In this document: one piece after another, positions 8,132 to 15,229 of the stretch | Layout: every line of letters starts with the position of its first letter | Numbering within the stretch: position 1 is the first letter of the stretch | Notes under the pieces: generated by a model | What the model saw: only the letters and a program-made list of their open reading frames with translations | Databases searched by the model: none | Told to the model about the DNA's origin: nothing | Origin: CAVQEK01 sp964596645 | Lineage (GTDB): Bacteria > Bacteroidota > Bacteroidia > Cytophagales > Cyclobacteriaceae | Length of the DNA stretch: 64,000 nucleotides | Assembly (NCBI GenBank): GCA_964596645.1 | Contig: CAZQVB010000008.1 | Span: 1-64,000 of the forward strand | Reading direction: 5' to 3' | Position numbers and translations under genes: made by a program

Positions 8132-9379
8132 ATGAACACAATGGAAAGTATAACAAGATCGCAACAGGCCATTGACCTGGAGGAGCGATATGGTGCAAAG
8201 AATTATGCTCCACTACCCGTGGTGCTACAGCGTGGCCGTGGCGTGCACCTCTGGGATGTAGAGGGGAAACAATATTTCGACTTCCTTTCTGCCTATAGTG
8301 CAGTCAATCAGGGCCACTGCCATCCTGCAATCATACAAGCTCTTACTGATCAGGCACAGCGACTTACGCTTACTTCTCGTGCTTTTCACAACGATATGCT
8401 GGGAGTGTTTGAAGAATATGTGACCCAGTACTTTGGCTATGACCGTGTGCTGGCAATGAATACGGGAGTAGAAGCCTGCGAAACTGCCGTGAAACTATGC
8501 CGCAAGTGGGCGTACGAGATCAAGGGCATTGAGGCCAATAAAGCCAAAATCATATTTGCCAGGGGCAACTTCTGGGGGCGTACGCTGGCGGCTATCTCCG
8601 CCTCTACCGATCCCAGCAGCCGCAATAACTTTGGGCCGTTCATGCCCAATTTTGAGATCATTCCCTACAACGACCTGGCTGCTTTGGAAGCTGCACTGCA
8701 AGATCCGGATGTGGCCGGCTTTATGGTAGAGCCCATACAAGGAGAGGCCGGCGTGGTGGTGCCTGATGATGGCTACCTGAGCAAGGCCCACGCACTGTGC
8801 AAAGCCCAAAACGTGCTGCTGCTGGCCGACGAGGTGCAAACGGGCATTGGCCGTACCGGGCGACTGCTGGCCTGTGAGTATGAAGCGGTAAAACCTGATA
8901 TTTTGATCCTGGGCAAAGCCTTGTCTGGCGGTGTGTTGCCGGCATCGGCGGTACTGTCGAGCCACGAAATAATGCTGACGATAAAGCCTGGTGAACACGG
9001 CTCCACATACGGTGGCAATCCGCTGGCCGTGGCCGTGGCCATGGCAGCACTGAAGGTGATCAAAGATGAAAACCTCATCGACAATGCTTACGCGTTGGGG
9101 CAGGTATTTCGCGAGCGGATGTCGGCACTGGCCAGCCGCAGTGCGTTGGTGCAAAAGGTGCGGGGCAAAGGCTTGCTCAACGCCATAGTGATCGATGATG
9201 CACCCGAGGGCAAAACAGCCTGGAATATATGCCTGAACCTGATGAAGAATGGCCTGTTGGCCAAACCCACCCATGGCAATATTATACGGTTTGCACCGCC
9301 ACTGGTCATTACCCGTGAAGAACTGTCTGAGTGCTGCGACATAATCGATCAAACCATTGATGAACAAATAATGGCATGA
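8132..9379 (+). CDS. rocD: Ornithine aminotransferase
   Basis: This is a 415-residue class III PLP-dependent aminotransferase that moves the delta-amino group of ornithine to 2-oxoglutarate, giving glutamate semialdehyde/pyrroline-5-carboxylate. The opening EERYGAKNYAPLPVVL is characteristic of ornithine aminotransferases. The PLP lysine is in LILGKALSGGVLPASAV (Lys262 from this start), with LLADEVQTGIGRTG carrying the cofactor-binding Asp and HGSTYGGNPLA near the phosphate. Upstream in-frame ATG codons exist, but the promoter overlaps them, so MNTMESI was chosen; MESI is three codons further. ProC, which uses the same pyrroline-5-carboxylate product, is encoded near 35 kb. The stop codon lies in a 7-bp inverted repeat ATGATGC/GCATCAT without a T-run. 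Confidence 0.95.
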   Translation: MNTMESITRSQQAIDLEERYGAKNYAPLPVVLQRGRGVHLWDVEGKQYFDFLSAYSAVNQGHCHPAIIQALTDQAQRLTLTSRAFHNDMLGVFEEYVTQYFGYDRVLAMNTGVEACETAVKLCRKWAYEIKGIEANKAKIIFARGNFWGRTLAAISASTDPSSRNNFGPFMPNFEIIPYNDLAALEAALQDPDVAGFMVEPIQGEAGVVVPDDGYLSKAHALCKAQNVLLLADEVQTGIGRTGRLLACEYEAVKPDILILGKALSGGVLPASAVLSSHEIMLTIKPGEHGSTYGGNPLAVAVAMAALKVIKDENLIDNAYALGQVFRERMSALASRSALVQKVRGKGLLNAIVIDDAPEGKTAWNICLNLMKNGLLAKPTHGNIIRFAPPLVITREELSECCDIIDQTIDEQIMA

Positions 9380-9429
9380 TGCAGGCGCATCATTGAAAGG
9401 TTGTTGTACAAAAGACTAATTTTATTTCC

Positions 9430-9981
9430 GTGAAACTTCTCATTCTCCTGGCGGCCTTTGCCGGGCCGCTCTTTCTCTCTCAACAGATCGACTTGGTGAA
9501 AACCAGGATCAACGATTCGGTCACCGTTGCTCTCCCCCGCGACTTTCGTTTGATGACCACCGACGAAACCAGCCAAAATTACCCCTCTGCCGGCGCTGTG
9601 CCTACCGTGTATACCAATGCGGCAGGCACGGTTGATTTTGGCGTAAATGTGGCATTTTCACGATGGCGCGATTCCGACATCGAGGTGATGAAGAGCTTTT
9701 ATAAAAGCAACATACTCAACCTGTACGATTCGGTGGATTTTATACGCGATGAGATACAGGAAATAAACGGCAGACAATACGCCATCTTTGAGTTCCTATC
9801 CCGTGTGGAAGGCGATGATTATGCAGCCTTTTCAGATCAGGCCATCAACCAGTATGTGTATATACAATATACCATATCAAACTACCGCACCATCCTCTTT
9901 CACTTCAACAGCCCAGGCAGGTACCAGCAGGAGTGGGCACCAGTGGCCAGGGCCATCATGCAGTCAGTACAGATCAAATAA
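9430..9981 (+). CDS. Exported protein of unknown function
   Basis: This encodes 183 residues beginning at a GTG codon with a short hydrophobic leader (KLLILLAAFAGPLFLS). The mature part is mixed alpha/beta, with the acidic segment RWRDSDIEVMKSFYKSN and an aromatic-rich C-terminal half. I recognise no catalytic motif. It lies 50 nt after rocD and 8 nt before tadA, so it is probably co-transcribed with tadA. It could be a periplasmic or surface protein of the kind often seen only in Bacteroidota. Confidence 0.75.
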   Translation: MKLLILLAAFAGPLFLSQQIDLVKTRINDSVTVALPRDFRLMTTDETSQNYPSAGAVPTVYTNAAGTVDFGVNVAFSRWRDSDIEVMKSFYKSNILNLYDSVDFIRDEIQEINGRQYAIFEFLSRVEGDDYAAFSDQAINQYVYIQYTISNYRTILFHFNSPGRYQQEWAPVARAIMQSVQIK

Positions 9982-9989
9982 ACACTTCA

Positions 9990-10448
9990 ATGTCTTTGTC
10001 GGTTTACACACCTGAGTACTTTATGCGGGAGGCGTTGAAACAAGCCCAACGCGCCATGGACGATGGCGAAGTACCCATAGGTGCAGTAGTGGAGTGTGGC
10101 GGCCGCATTATTGCCAAAGCCTACAATCAGGTGGAAAAACTCAATGACGCTACCGCACATGCCGAGATGCTGGCCATAACGGCGGCTGGCGAATACCTCG
10201 GTGCAAAATATTTGACAGATTGCACATTGTACGTGACGCTTGAGCCCTGCACCATGTGTGCCGGAGCCATGTTTTGGTCGCAGTTGCACGCATTGCACTT
10301 TGCTTTGAGTGACCAGAAACGAGGATATACAACCAAAAACGCACAACTGCTGCATCCCAAAACGAAAGTAAGTGCCGGGCTTATGAGCGAAGAGAGTTTG
10401 GCATTGCTCAACACTTTCTTTCATCGGCTGCGAGACGATCACCATTAA
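9990..10448 (+). CDS. tadA: tRNA-specific adenosine deaminase TadA (CDA fold)
   Basis: This 152-residue zinc deaminase contains HAEM (zinc His and proton-shuttle Glu) and PCTMCAGAM (PCxxC zinc cysteines). The early segment MREALKQAQRAMDDGEVPIGAVV and the TLYVTLEPC block are those of TadA, which converts A34 to inosine in the tRNA-Arg anticodon. The longer open frame begins 19 codons earlier inside the preceding gene, and the ATG in the 8-nt spacer is a natural start. The related guanine deaminases share the motif, but length and N-terminus favour TadA. Confidence 0.9.
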   Translation: MSLSVYTPEYFMREALKQAQRAMDDGEVPIGAVVECGGRIIAKAYNQVEKLNDATAHAEMLAITAAGEYLGAKYLTDCTLYVTLEPCTMCAGAMFWSQLHALHFALSDQKRGYTTKNAQLLHPKTKVSAGLMSEESLALLNTFFHRLRDDHH

Positions 10449-10506
10449 ATTGAAACCCATTTCTACCAATAAATATTTATTTGTTACACTTTAAACTGAC
10501 TACATT

Positions 10507-11115
10507 ATGGCTTTTGAACTTCCATCGTTACCCTATTCTTTTGATGCATTGGAGCCGCACATCGATGCACGCACCATGGAAATACACCATGACAAACACC
10601 ACGCTGCCTACGTATCGAAGCTGAACGATGCCATCGCTGGCACCGATGGCGAAGGAAAATCGATAGAAGAAATCATGAAAAACGTGAGTAAATACCCCGC
10701 CGGTGTGCGCAACAACGGTGGTGGGCATTTCAACCATTCCCTGTTTTGGACCATCATGTCCAAAAATGGAGGAGGCAGTCCCAGTGGTGCACTCGGCGAG
10801 GCCATAGACAGTGCCTTTGGTTCTTTTGATAAGTTTAAAGAAGAATTTGCCAACGCTGCCGCTACACGGTTCGGCTCGGGCTGGGCCTGGTTGTGCGTCG
10901 ATGGCTCAGGTAAGGTATTCGTTACATCCACCCCCAATCAGGACAACCCTGTGATGGACGTGGCCGACAAGCAGGGTACGCCAATACTTGGGCTGGATGT
11001 GTGGGAACACGCTTATTATTTGAAATATCAGAACAAGCGCCCTGATTACATTTCTGCTTTTTGGAATGTGGTGGATTGGGACGCGGTGGCCAAGAGATAC
11101 GATCAGGCCAAGTAA
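10507..11115 (+). CDS. sodA: Superoxide dismutase, Mn-type Fe/Mn family
   Basis: This 202-residue cytoplasmic enzyme disproportionates superoxide. The four metal ligands are present: His27 (MEIHHDKHH), His77 (GGHFNHSLFW), Asp164 and His168 (LDVWEHAYY). Gly73 next to the GHFNH motif and Gln145 in PNQDNP are the residues typical of manganese enzymes; iron enzymes carry Gln at the first position. Cambialistic use of iron cannot be excluded. The gene stands alone between tadA and a strong terminator. Confidence 0.95.
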   Translation: MAFELPSLPYSFDALEPHIDARTMEIHHDKHHAAYVSKLNDAIAGTDGEGKSIEEIMKNVSKYPAGVRNNGGGHFNHSLFWTIMSKNGGGSPSGALGEAIDSAFGSFDKFKEEFANAAATRFGSGWAWLCVDGSGKVFVTSTPNQDNPVMDVADKQGTPILGLDVWEHAYYLKYQNKRPDYISAFWNVVDWDAVAKRYDQAK

Positions 11116-11142
11116 AACAGATTGACAAAAGAACAACAACAG

Positions 11143-11175
11143 AAGCCGTCTTGCCTTGCAGGGCGGCTTTTTTTG
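11143..11175 (+). terminator. Rho-independent terminator of sodA
   Basis: An 8-bp stem AAGCCGTC / GGCGGCTT (one G-T wobble) with an 11-nt loop is followed by a seven-T run, starting 27 nt after the sodA stop. It lies between convergent genes. Confidence 0.85.
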
Positions 11176-11184
11176 GCTTTCAAC

Positions 11185-11769
11185 CTATAGCTCGCCGGCA
11201 GTATTTTCCTGCAGGTATCGCACCATGCGTGGGTGTTTTTTCAATATATAATGAGTATGCAAACCACGCACAAATACCAGCAGGAGCATAATCCGCAGCA
11301 GCATATACACATACGGAATCACCTGGAGCATAAATGGTGCAAAGCCAAATTTGGGATCTCCTGAGCCTGTCAACCGCGTGGGCACCATATCAAGCACAAA
11401 CTCCGCCAGGCTATGACCCAGGTAAAAAAGCATAGCGGCAGCTAAGGCATAAAAGCCTTGGGCCGCCGACCATTTGTACAATATAAAATACACAGCCGCT
11501 ACACCCACGAAGAAACCGACCAGCCAAGCCTGAGCCTGACCAAACAGCAATATAAACGCGCCCACCACAAGGGCAGCTGCAGCAAAAAATATAGAAAACG
11601 ACAGCAGACTCTTGCGTGCGTTGTCGGCCTTTTCCAGCCAGTCTTTCAGATCGATGAGCTTCATTCGATACCCGCGTTGCTCCTGTACGGAGCCCTCTTG
11701 CGGAAATCCACAACGAGGGCATATTCCTTCCGAAGCATTCATCGACGCCTTACAATGATCACATCGCAT
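11185..11769 (-). CDS. Zinc-ribbon membrane protein
   Basis: This encodes 194 residues from MRCDHCKASM. Two CxxC pairs (CDHC and CPRC) within the first 20 residues form a zinc ribbon on the cytoplasmic side. About four hydrophobic helices follow (from SLLSFSIFFAAAALVVG to MLLRIMLLLVFVRG). The chosen start overlaps the end of the DUF192 gene by 11 nt, indicating translational coupling. An upstream ATG in the same frame would add 18 residues before the ribbon and is less likely. The function is unknown; similar ribbon-plus-helices proteins are common and unassigned. Confidence 0.8.
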   Translation of the reverse strand: MRCDHCKASMNASEGICPRCGFPQEGSVQEQRGYRMKLIDLKDWLEKADNARKSLLSFSIFFAAAALVVGAFILLFGQAQAWLVGFFVGVAAVYFILYKWSAAQGFYALAAAMLFYLGHSLAEFVLDMVPTRLTGSGDPKFGFAPFMLQVIPYVYMLLRIMLLLVFVRGLHTHYILKKHPRMVRYLQENTAGEL

Positions 11770-12301
11770 AATCCTGATTTTCCACTCGTTCAAAAACGAT
11801 GTAATCGCCCTCTTCCACTCCAAATGTGTCGCAGAAACCTCCGATCACCTCAACCACGTACAAAGCCGGCTTGAAGGAGGGTATGGGACTTTCGGAGTAG
11901 GGCTGTGTGTGTTTATAGATGGTCACTATTTCCTTTTGCGCATTCACATATAATATATCAAGCGGAATTTTAGTGTTTTTCATCCAAAAAGACTGCTCTT
12001 CTTCTTCATCAAAAATAAAAAGCATGCCCATCTCCTGTGCCATGTGGCTGCGCCGCATAAGCCCCTGAATGCGCTCCTCATCATCTTCGGCTATTTCTAT
12101 GGAGATCGTTTTGATGGTATCGCCGGGCGCTTCTATAAAGGCCAACCGGCCTTCTTCTTCAAATTCCGGCCCCTGCACAATTGCCGTAGGCGACGGCTCG
12201 ATGCGGGTAGGTCTTTTTGGAAGTAAGGAAAATATGGTAAAGGCTGCGATCAGCACTATAGCGATGGCAATCAGCAGTGAATTACGCTTGTATGTTGGCA
12301 T
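11759..12301 (-). CDS. DUF192 (COG1430) exported protein
   Basis: This 180-residue protein has an N-terminal membrane anchor or uncleaved signal (LLIAIAIVLIAAFTIF). The DUF192 domain follows, with the hallmark GLMRRSHMAQEMGMLFIF and SFWMKNTKIPLDILYV segments and the closing GVEEGDYIVFE. DUF192 proteins are small beta-barrels of unknown biochemical role found across bacteria and archaea. It is followed, with overlap, by the zinc-ribbon membrane protein, so the two probably form a transcription unit. The 159 nt upstream shows no clear promoter. Confidence 0.9.
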   Translation of the reverse strand: MPTYKRNSLLIAIAIVLIAAFTIFSLLPKRPTRIEPSPTAIVQGPEFEEEGRLAFIEAPGDTIKTISIEIAEDDEERIQGLMRRSHMAQEMGMLFIFDEEEEQSFWMKNTKIPLDILYVNAQKEIVTIYKHTQPYSESPIPSFKPALYVVEVIGGFCDTFGVEEGDYIVFERVENQDYAM

Positions 12302-12460
12302 GGCAATTATTCATTTGGTTGGCTAATCCGACGCCGAAATTATATTTTTTGGCCTGATTTCAAAAAACGGTGTGTGCAAGTATGTTGGTATGTTGCAGGT
12401 GAAACGAATGACAAAGAGTTGCGAGATACTTCACATGCCTCTGCCCTTTAATAGTCTGCT

Positions 12461-13372
12461 CTATTTTGGCAAGCCGAGTGCTTTGCGAAGAGGCTCGTCG
12501 GCTTTTTGATTTTTATTCCAATAGTCTATCATCATTGATTTTAAACGTACGGCTTTGGTGGTGAGCTCAGTCGCCTTGTCTCCAAAGCCACTTCGGTGGG
12601 TTTCTTCCCACTGTACGATGTCGTAAGGAAAATTACTACTGAACTGAATGGAAAGTGTTCTGCGAAGGGCATCATAGCGCACTACATAGCTCGAAGTGCC
12701 ATTTTGATTGTCCGTAAGCGTGGCCGTGGCGGATAAGGGTCGAAGGTCTTCGTGGCGCAGCCGGGCAAATAAGGTGGCCGGAAGCATGGTGACACTGCCA
12801 GTAGGCAATGACTGAGGCCCCAGTCGAATCCTGTTCCAGAGGCCGTCCTCTAGGTACACGTCGTCCACCTCAAAATTTTGGTCGCCTTCCGATTCAAAGT
12901 ACGAATTTACCTGCACCACATACCGGTCGTCCTGATGGTTGACCTGCATAAATGTATGCCCGCACCATTCTTGAGAAGTGGTCGTCACCTTGAGCGTCTG
13001 CGGATGCTCCGCAAGATGCAAGGGGGTGAAAACGGAAGTCATGGTGGTGTAAGGGTAAATCCCCGTGTTGAACTGCCGGGTGAAGTTGAGCTTAAGCACG
13101 GTCAGCGCATCTTCTTTATTCTCTTCCGGTTGGTCAAGTTTCACCTGTTTCGACTTTGAGAAGGGTTCCGTCACAAAGATCATCGTGGCATAGCCGTCGT
13201 GCACCTCCCCATAGCGGGCTTGTTCCAGTCGATAAGTGGTGATTTCTGCCAGGCCACGATACCAGTACTCGCCAAATTTTTCTGGGAGCTGCTCTTGGTT
13301 TTGTTTTGTGGGGCTGTCGGTCTGAGAGCCACAGCTAAGGGGGAAGAGAAAAAGGAAGATTAATCGATACAT
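12461..13372 (-). CDS. Conserved lipoprotein of unknown function
   Basis: This 303-residue protein starts with a short signal and lipobox (LFPLSCGS, Cys14). The mature part carries WYRGLAEITTYRLEQARYG, YATMIFVTEPFSKSKQV and FNTGIYPYTTMTSVF, segments I associate with a widespread Bacteroidota lipoprotein family lacking an assigned role. I see no enzyme motif. It is a single gene, with the next gene on the same strand 122 nt upstream and separated from it by a terminator. Confidence 0.75.
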   Translation of the reverse strand: MYRLIFLFLFPLSCGSQTDSPTKQNQEQLPEKFGEYWYRGLAEITTYRLEQARYGEVHDGYATMIFVTEPFSKSKQVKLDQPEENKEDALTVLKLNFTRQFNTGIYPYTTMTSVFTPLHLAEHPQTLKVTTTSQEWCGHTFMQVNHQDDRYVVQVNSYFESEGDQNFEVDDVYLEDGLWNRIRLGPQSLPTGSVTMLPATLFARLRHEDLRPLSATATLTDNQNGTSSYVVRYDALRRTLSIQFSSNFPYDIVQWEETHRSGFGDKATELTTKAVRLKSMMIDYWNKNQKADEPLRKALGLPK

Positions 13373-13447
13373 GCCGCGCTGCAGTTAGTATGCAAAGAAC
13401 GCGATATATCTGTGAAATGTTGAACGATGCAATACAGGCAGCACATC

Positions 13448-13473
13448 AAAAAGGCCGGTGGTGTGCCGGCCTT
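13448..13473 (-). terminator. Terminator downstream of the small secreted protein
   Basis: The 8-bp perfect stem AAGGCCGG / CCGGCCTT with a 7-nt loop is followed by a short T-run when read on the minus strand. It lies 22 nt beyond the stop codon of the gene at 13495-13809. Confidence 0.75.
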
Positions 13474-13494
13474 CTTGCTGTACAATTTCACTAA

Positions 13495-13809
13495 TCATCT
13501 TCTGGATTGCCTGTCGTTTTTTTGTCTGTAAATGTCGGCGCTGGATGCCCGCTGGTCCCGGCGAATGTGTCTGCGCTCGCGCGGGGTCACCACGCCATCG
13601 GCTTTGGCCAGGTTCTTTTTTTGCTGAATCTGCCGCTGATCACGCGCCAATTTGCCGGCCTCGGCCCTGGTTAGTTCTCCACTTTGCACGCCTTGTTGTA
13701 TGCGGTTCACCTGATTATCTTGTTTTTGATGCACCCGGGGCGTGGATTGTGCGTGGGCAAAAAACATTGCTCCAAAAACGAGCACAACGGTAAAAAATAA
13801 AGTTTTCAT
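13495..13809 (-). CDS. Small basic secreted protein
   Basis: This 104-residue precursor has a clear Sec signal ending at FFAHAQ. The mature region is highly charged (ELTRAEAGKLARDQRQIQQ, then ADGVVTPRERRHIRRDQ). The two halves, each ending in a run like Q-x-x-I, look like a duplicated helix-loop-helix unit with an EF-hand-like ADG turn, but a calcium role is only a guess. The family occurs in many Gram-negatives with no assigned function. It is monocistronic with its own terminator. Confidence 0.75.
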   Translation of the reverse strand: MKTLFFTVVLVFGAMFFAHAQSTPRVHQKQDNQVNRIQQGVQSGELTRAEAGKLARDQRQIQQKKNLAKADGVVTPRERRHIRRDQRASSADIYRQKNDRQSRR

Positions 13810-14068
13810 GTGTCTGCTGTTTAAAAGTTAAACCTTTTTTTGGTGCTTAGAGCACTTGCGGGAGCAATGGTTTAATGAGGACAGAAAAATCTTGTACAAA
13901 GAAGTGCGACAATTGAAATTCAAAAGAAGGCACGCTTACTAGCCATTTTTTTCTAAGTTTATTGCCTCATCTGCGCACAGAGTGGGCGTGGTTGGGCATG
14001 CTGCCCGAAAGCCAGGTGTTGTCAATACAAGCCCGGGGCAAATATTTTACATCCACAAATCAGATCAT

Positions 14069-15088
14069 ATGAAAGTAGGTATACTCACTGCCGGCGGTGA
14101 TTGCCCCGGCCTCAACGCTGCCATACGTGGTATCGGCAAAACACTTCTTTTGAAATACAAGGCCAGGGTCTTTGGCATCTCATCGGGCTTTTTAGGGCTG
14201 ATAGAAAACGACTACTTCGAAATGACCGAAGACCATCTATCCGGCATACTCACCCTTGGAGGCACCATACTGGGCACCTCGCGTGAGAAGCCATTCAAAA
14301 AATCGGATAATTACCTGGAAGAGGTAGATAAGCCGGCTGTAATAAAGCACAACTACAACAAACTCGGCCTCGACTGCATAGTATGTATCGGGGGCAACGG
14401 CACGCAAAAAACGGCGCATCGGTTGCAGCAGGCAGGGCTCAATGTGATCGGCGTACCCAAAACCATCGACAACGACGTATACGGCACGGACTTTACCTTC
14501 GGTTTTCATTCAGCAGTAGAGATTGCAACCGAATCCATCGACAGGCTGCACACCACGGCCAACTCTCACAAACGCATCATGGTGATAGAGCTGATGGGCC
14601 ACCATGCGGGCTGGCTCACCTTGTATGCAGGCCTGGCCGGCGGCGGCGACGTCATTCTGATCCCCGAAATAGAATATGACCTTGATCTGATCGCCGACTA
14701 TTTGCAGGAGCGCGTAAGGAAAGACAAGAAGTCATCGATCATAGTGGTGGCTGAAGGTATAAAGCATAAAAAATCTTCGGCAGGACGCTATATAGCCGCT
14801 AAGCTGGGTAAGCGTCTGGATCAAAGCATGCGCGAGACCATTCTGGGTTATATCCAACGTGGAGGCACGCCTTCCCCGTTCGACCGCATTTTGGCCACAC
14901 GCTATGGAGCTCATGCCGCACACCTCATTGCAGAAGGCAGGTTTGGTAGAATGGTAGTACACAAAAGTGATGGGATAGACTCCATAGCACTGGAAGAAAC
15001 GGCCGGTCAAACGAAGCTTGTACCTAAAGATCACCCCTTCATTCAGGAAGCTATGGACATTGGTACCTGCTTTGGCTTTCAGCCATAG
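14069..15088 (+). CDS. pfkA: 6-phosphofructokinase
   Basis: This is a 339-residue phosphofructokinase of the ATP/PPi superfamily, the committing step of glycolysis. It opens with MKVGILTAGGDCPGLNAAIRG (nucleotide loop). GGNGT (108-112) stands where GGDGS (ATP enzymes) or GGDDT (PPi enzymes) is usual; Gly111 favours ATP use. PKTIDND (130-136) holds the catalytic Asp, and its lysine is usual in PPi or group III enzymes, where ATP types mostly have Gly. MGHHAGW and RGGTPSPFDR bind fructose-6-phosphate. An ORF with 29 extra codons upstream is open but not protein-like, and ATG 14069 begins the conserved region. The phosphoryl donor needs testing; ATP is the better guess. Confidence 0.92.
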   Translation: MKVGILTAGGDCPGLNAAIRGIGKTLLLKYKARVFGISSGFLGLIENDYFEMTEDHLSGILTLGGTILGTSREKPFKKSDNYLEEVDKPAVIKHNYNKLGLDCIVCIGGNGTQKTAHRLQQAGLNVIGVPKTIDNDVYGTDFTFGFHSAVEIATESIDRLHTTANSHKRIMVIELMGHHAGWLTLYAGLAGGGDVILIPEIEYDLDLIADYLQERVRKDKKSSIIVVAEGIKHKKSSAGRYIAAKLGKRLDQSMRETILGYIQRGGTPSPFDRILATRYGAHAAHLIAEGRFGRMVVHKSDGIDSIALEETAGQTKLVPKDHPFIQEAMDIGTCFGFQP

Positions 15089-15229
15089 CCAGGCCGGTAG
15101 AAAAGATGGCGAACGCCATGCCTGGCACGTGGAATTTCAATGCACCTCTGGCGCTTTAGGTTGGTAGAAAACATGTTTTACTGCTATTTTTAGGATACAT
15201 TTTTTTAAGCTATAAAACCCCGCCCAAAC

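Noticed and set aside
9375..9393. Terminator at the end of rocD (ATGATGC/GCATCAT hairpin)
   Set aside because: The stem includes the stop codon and is not followed by a T-run.
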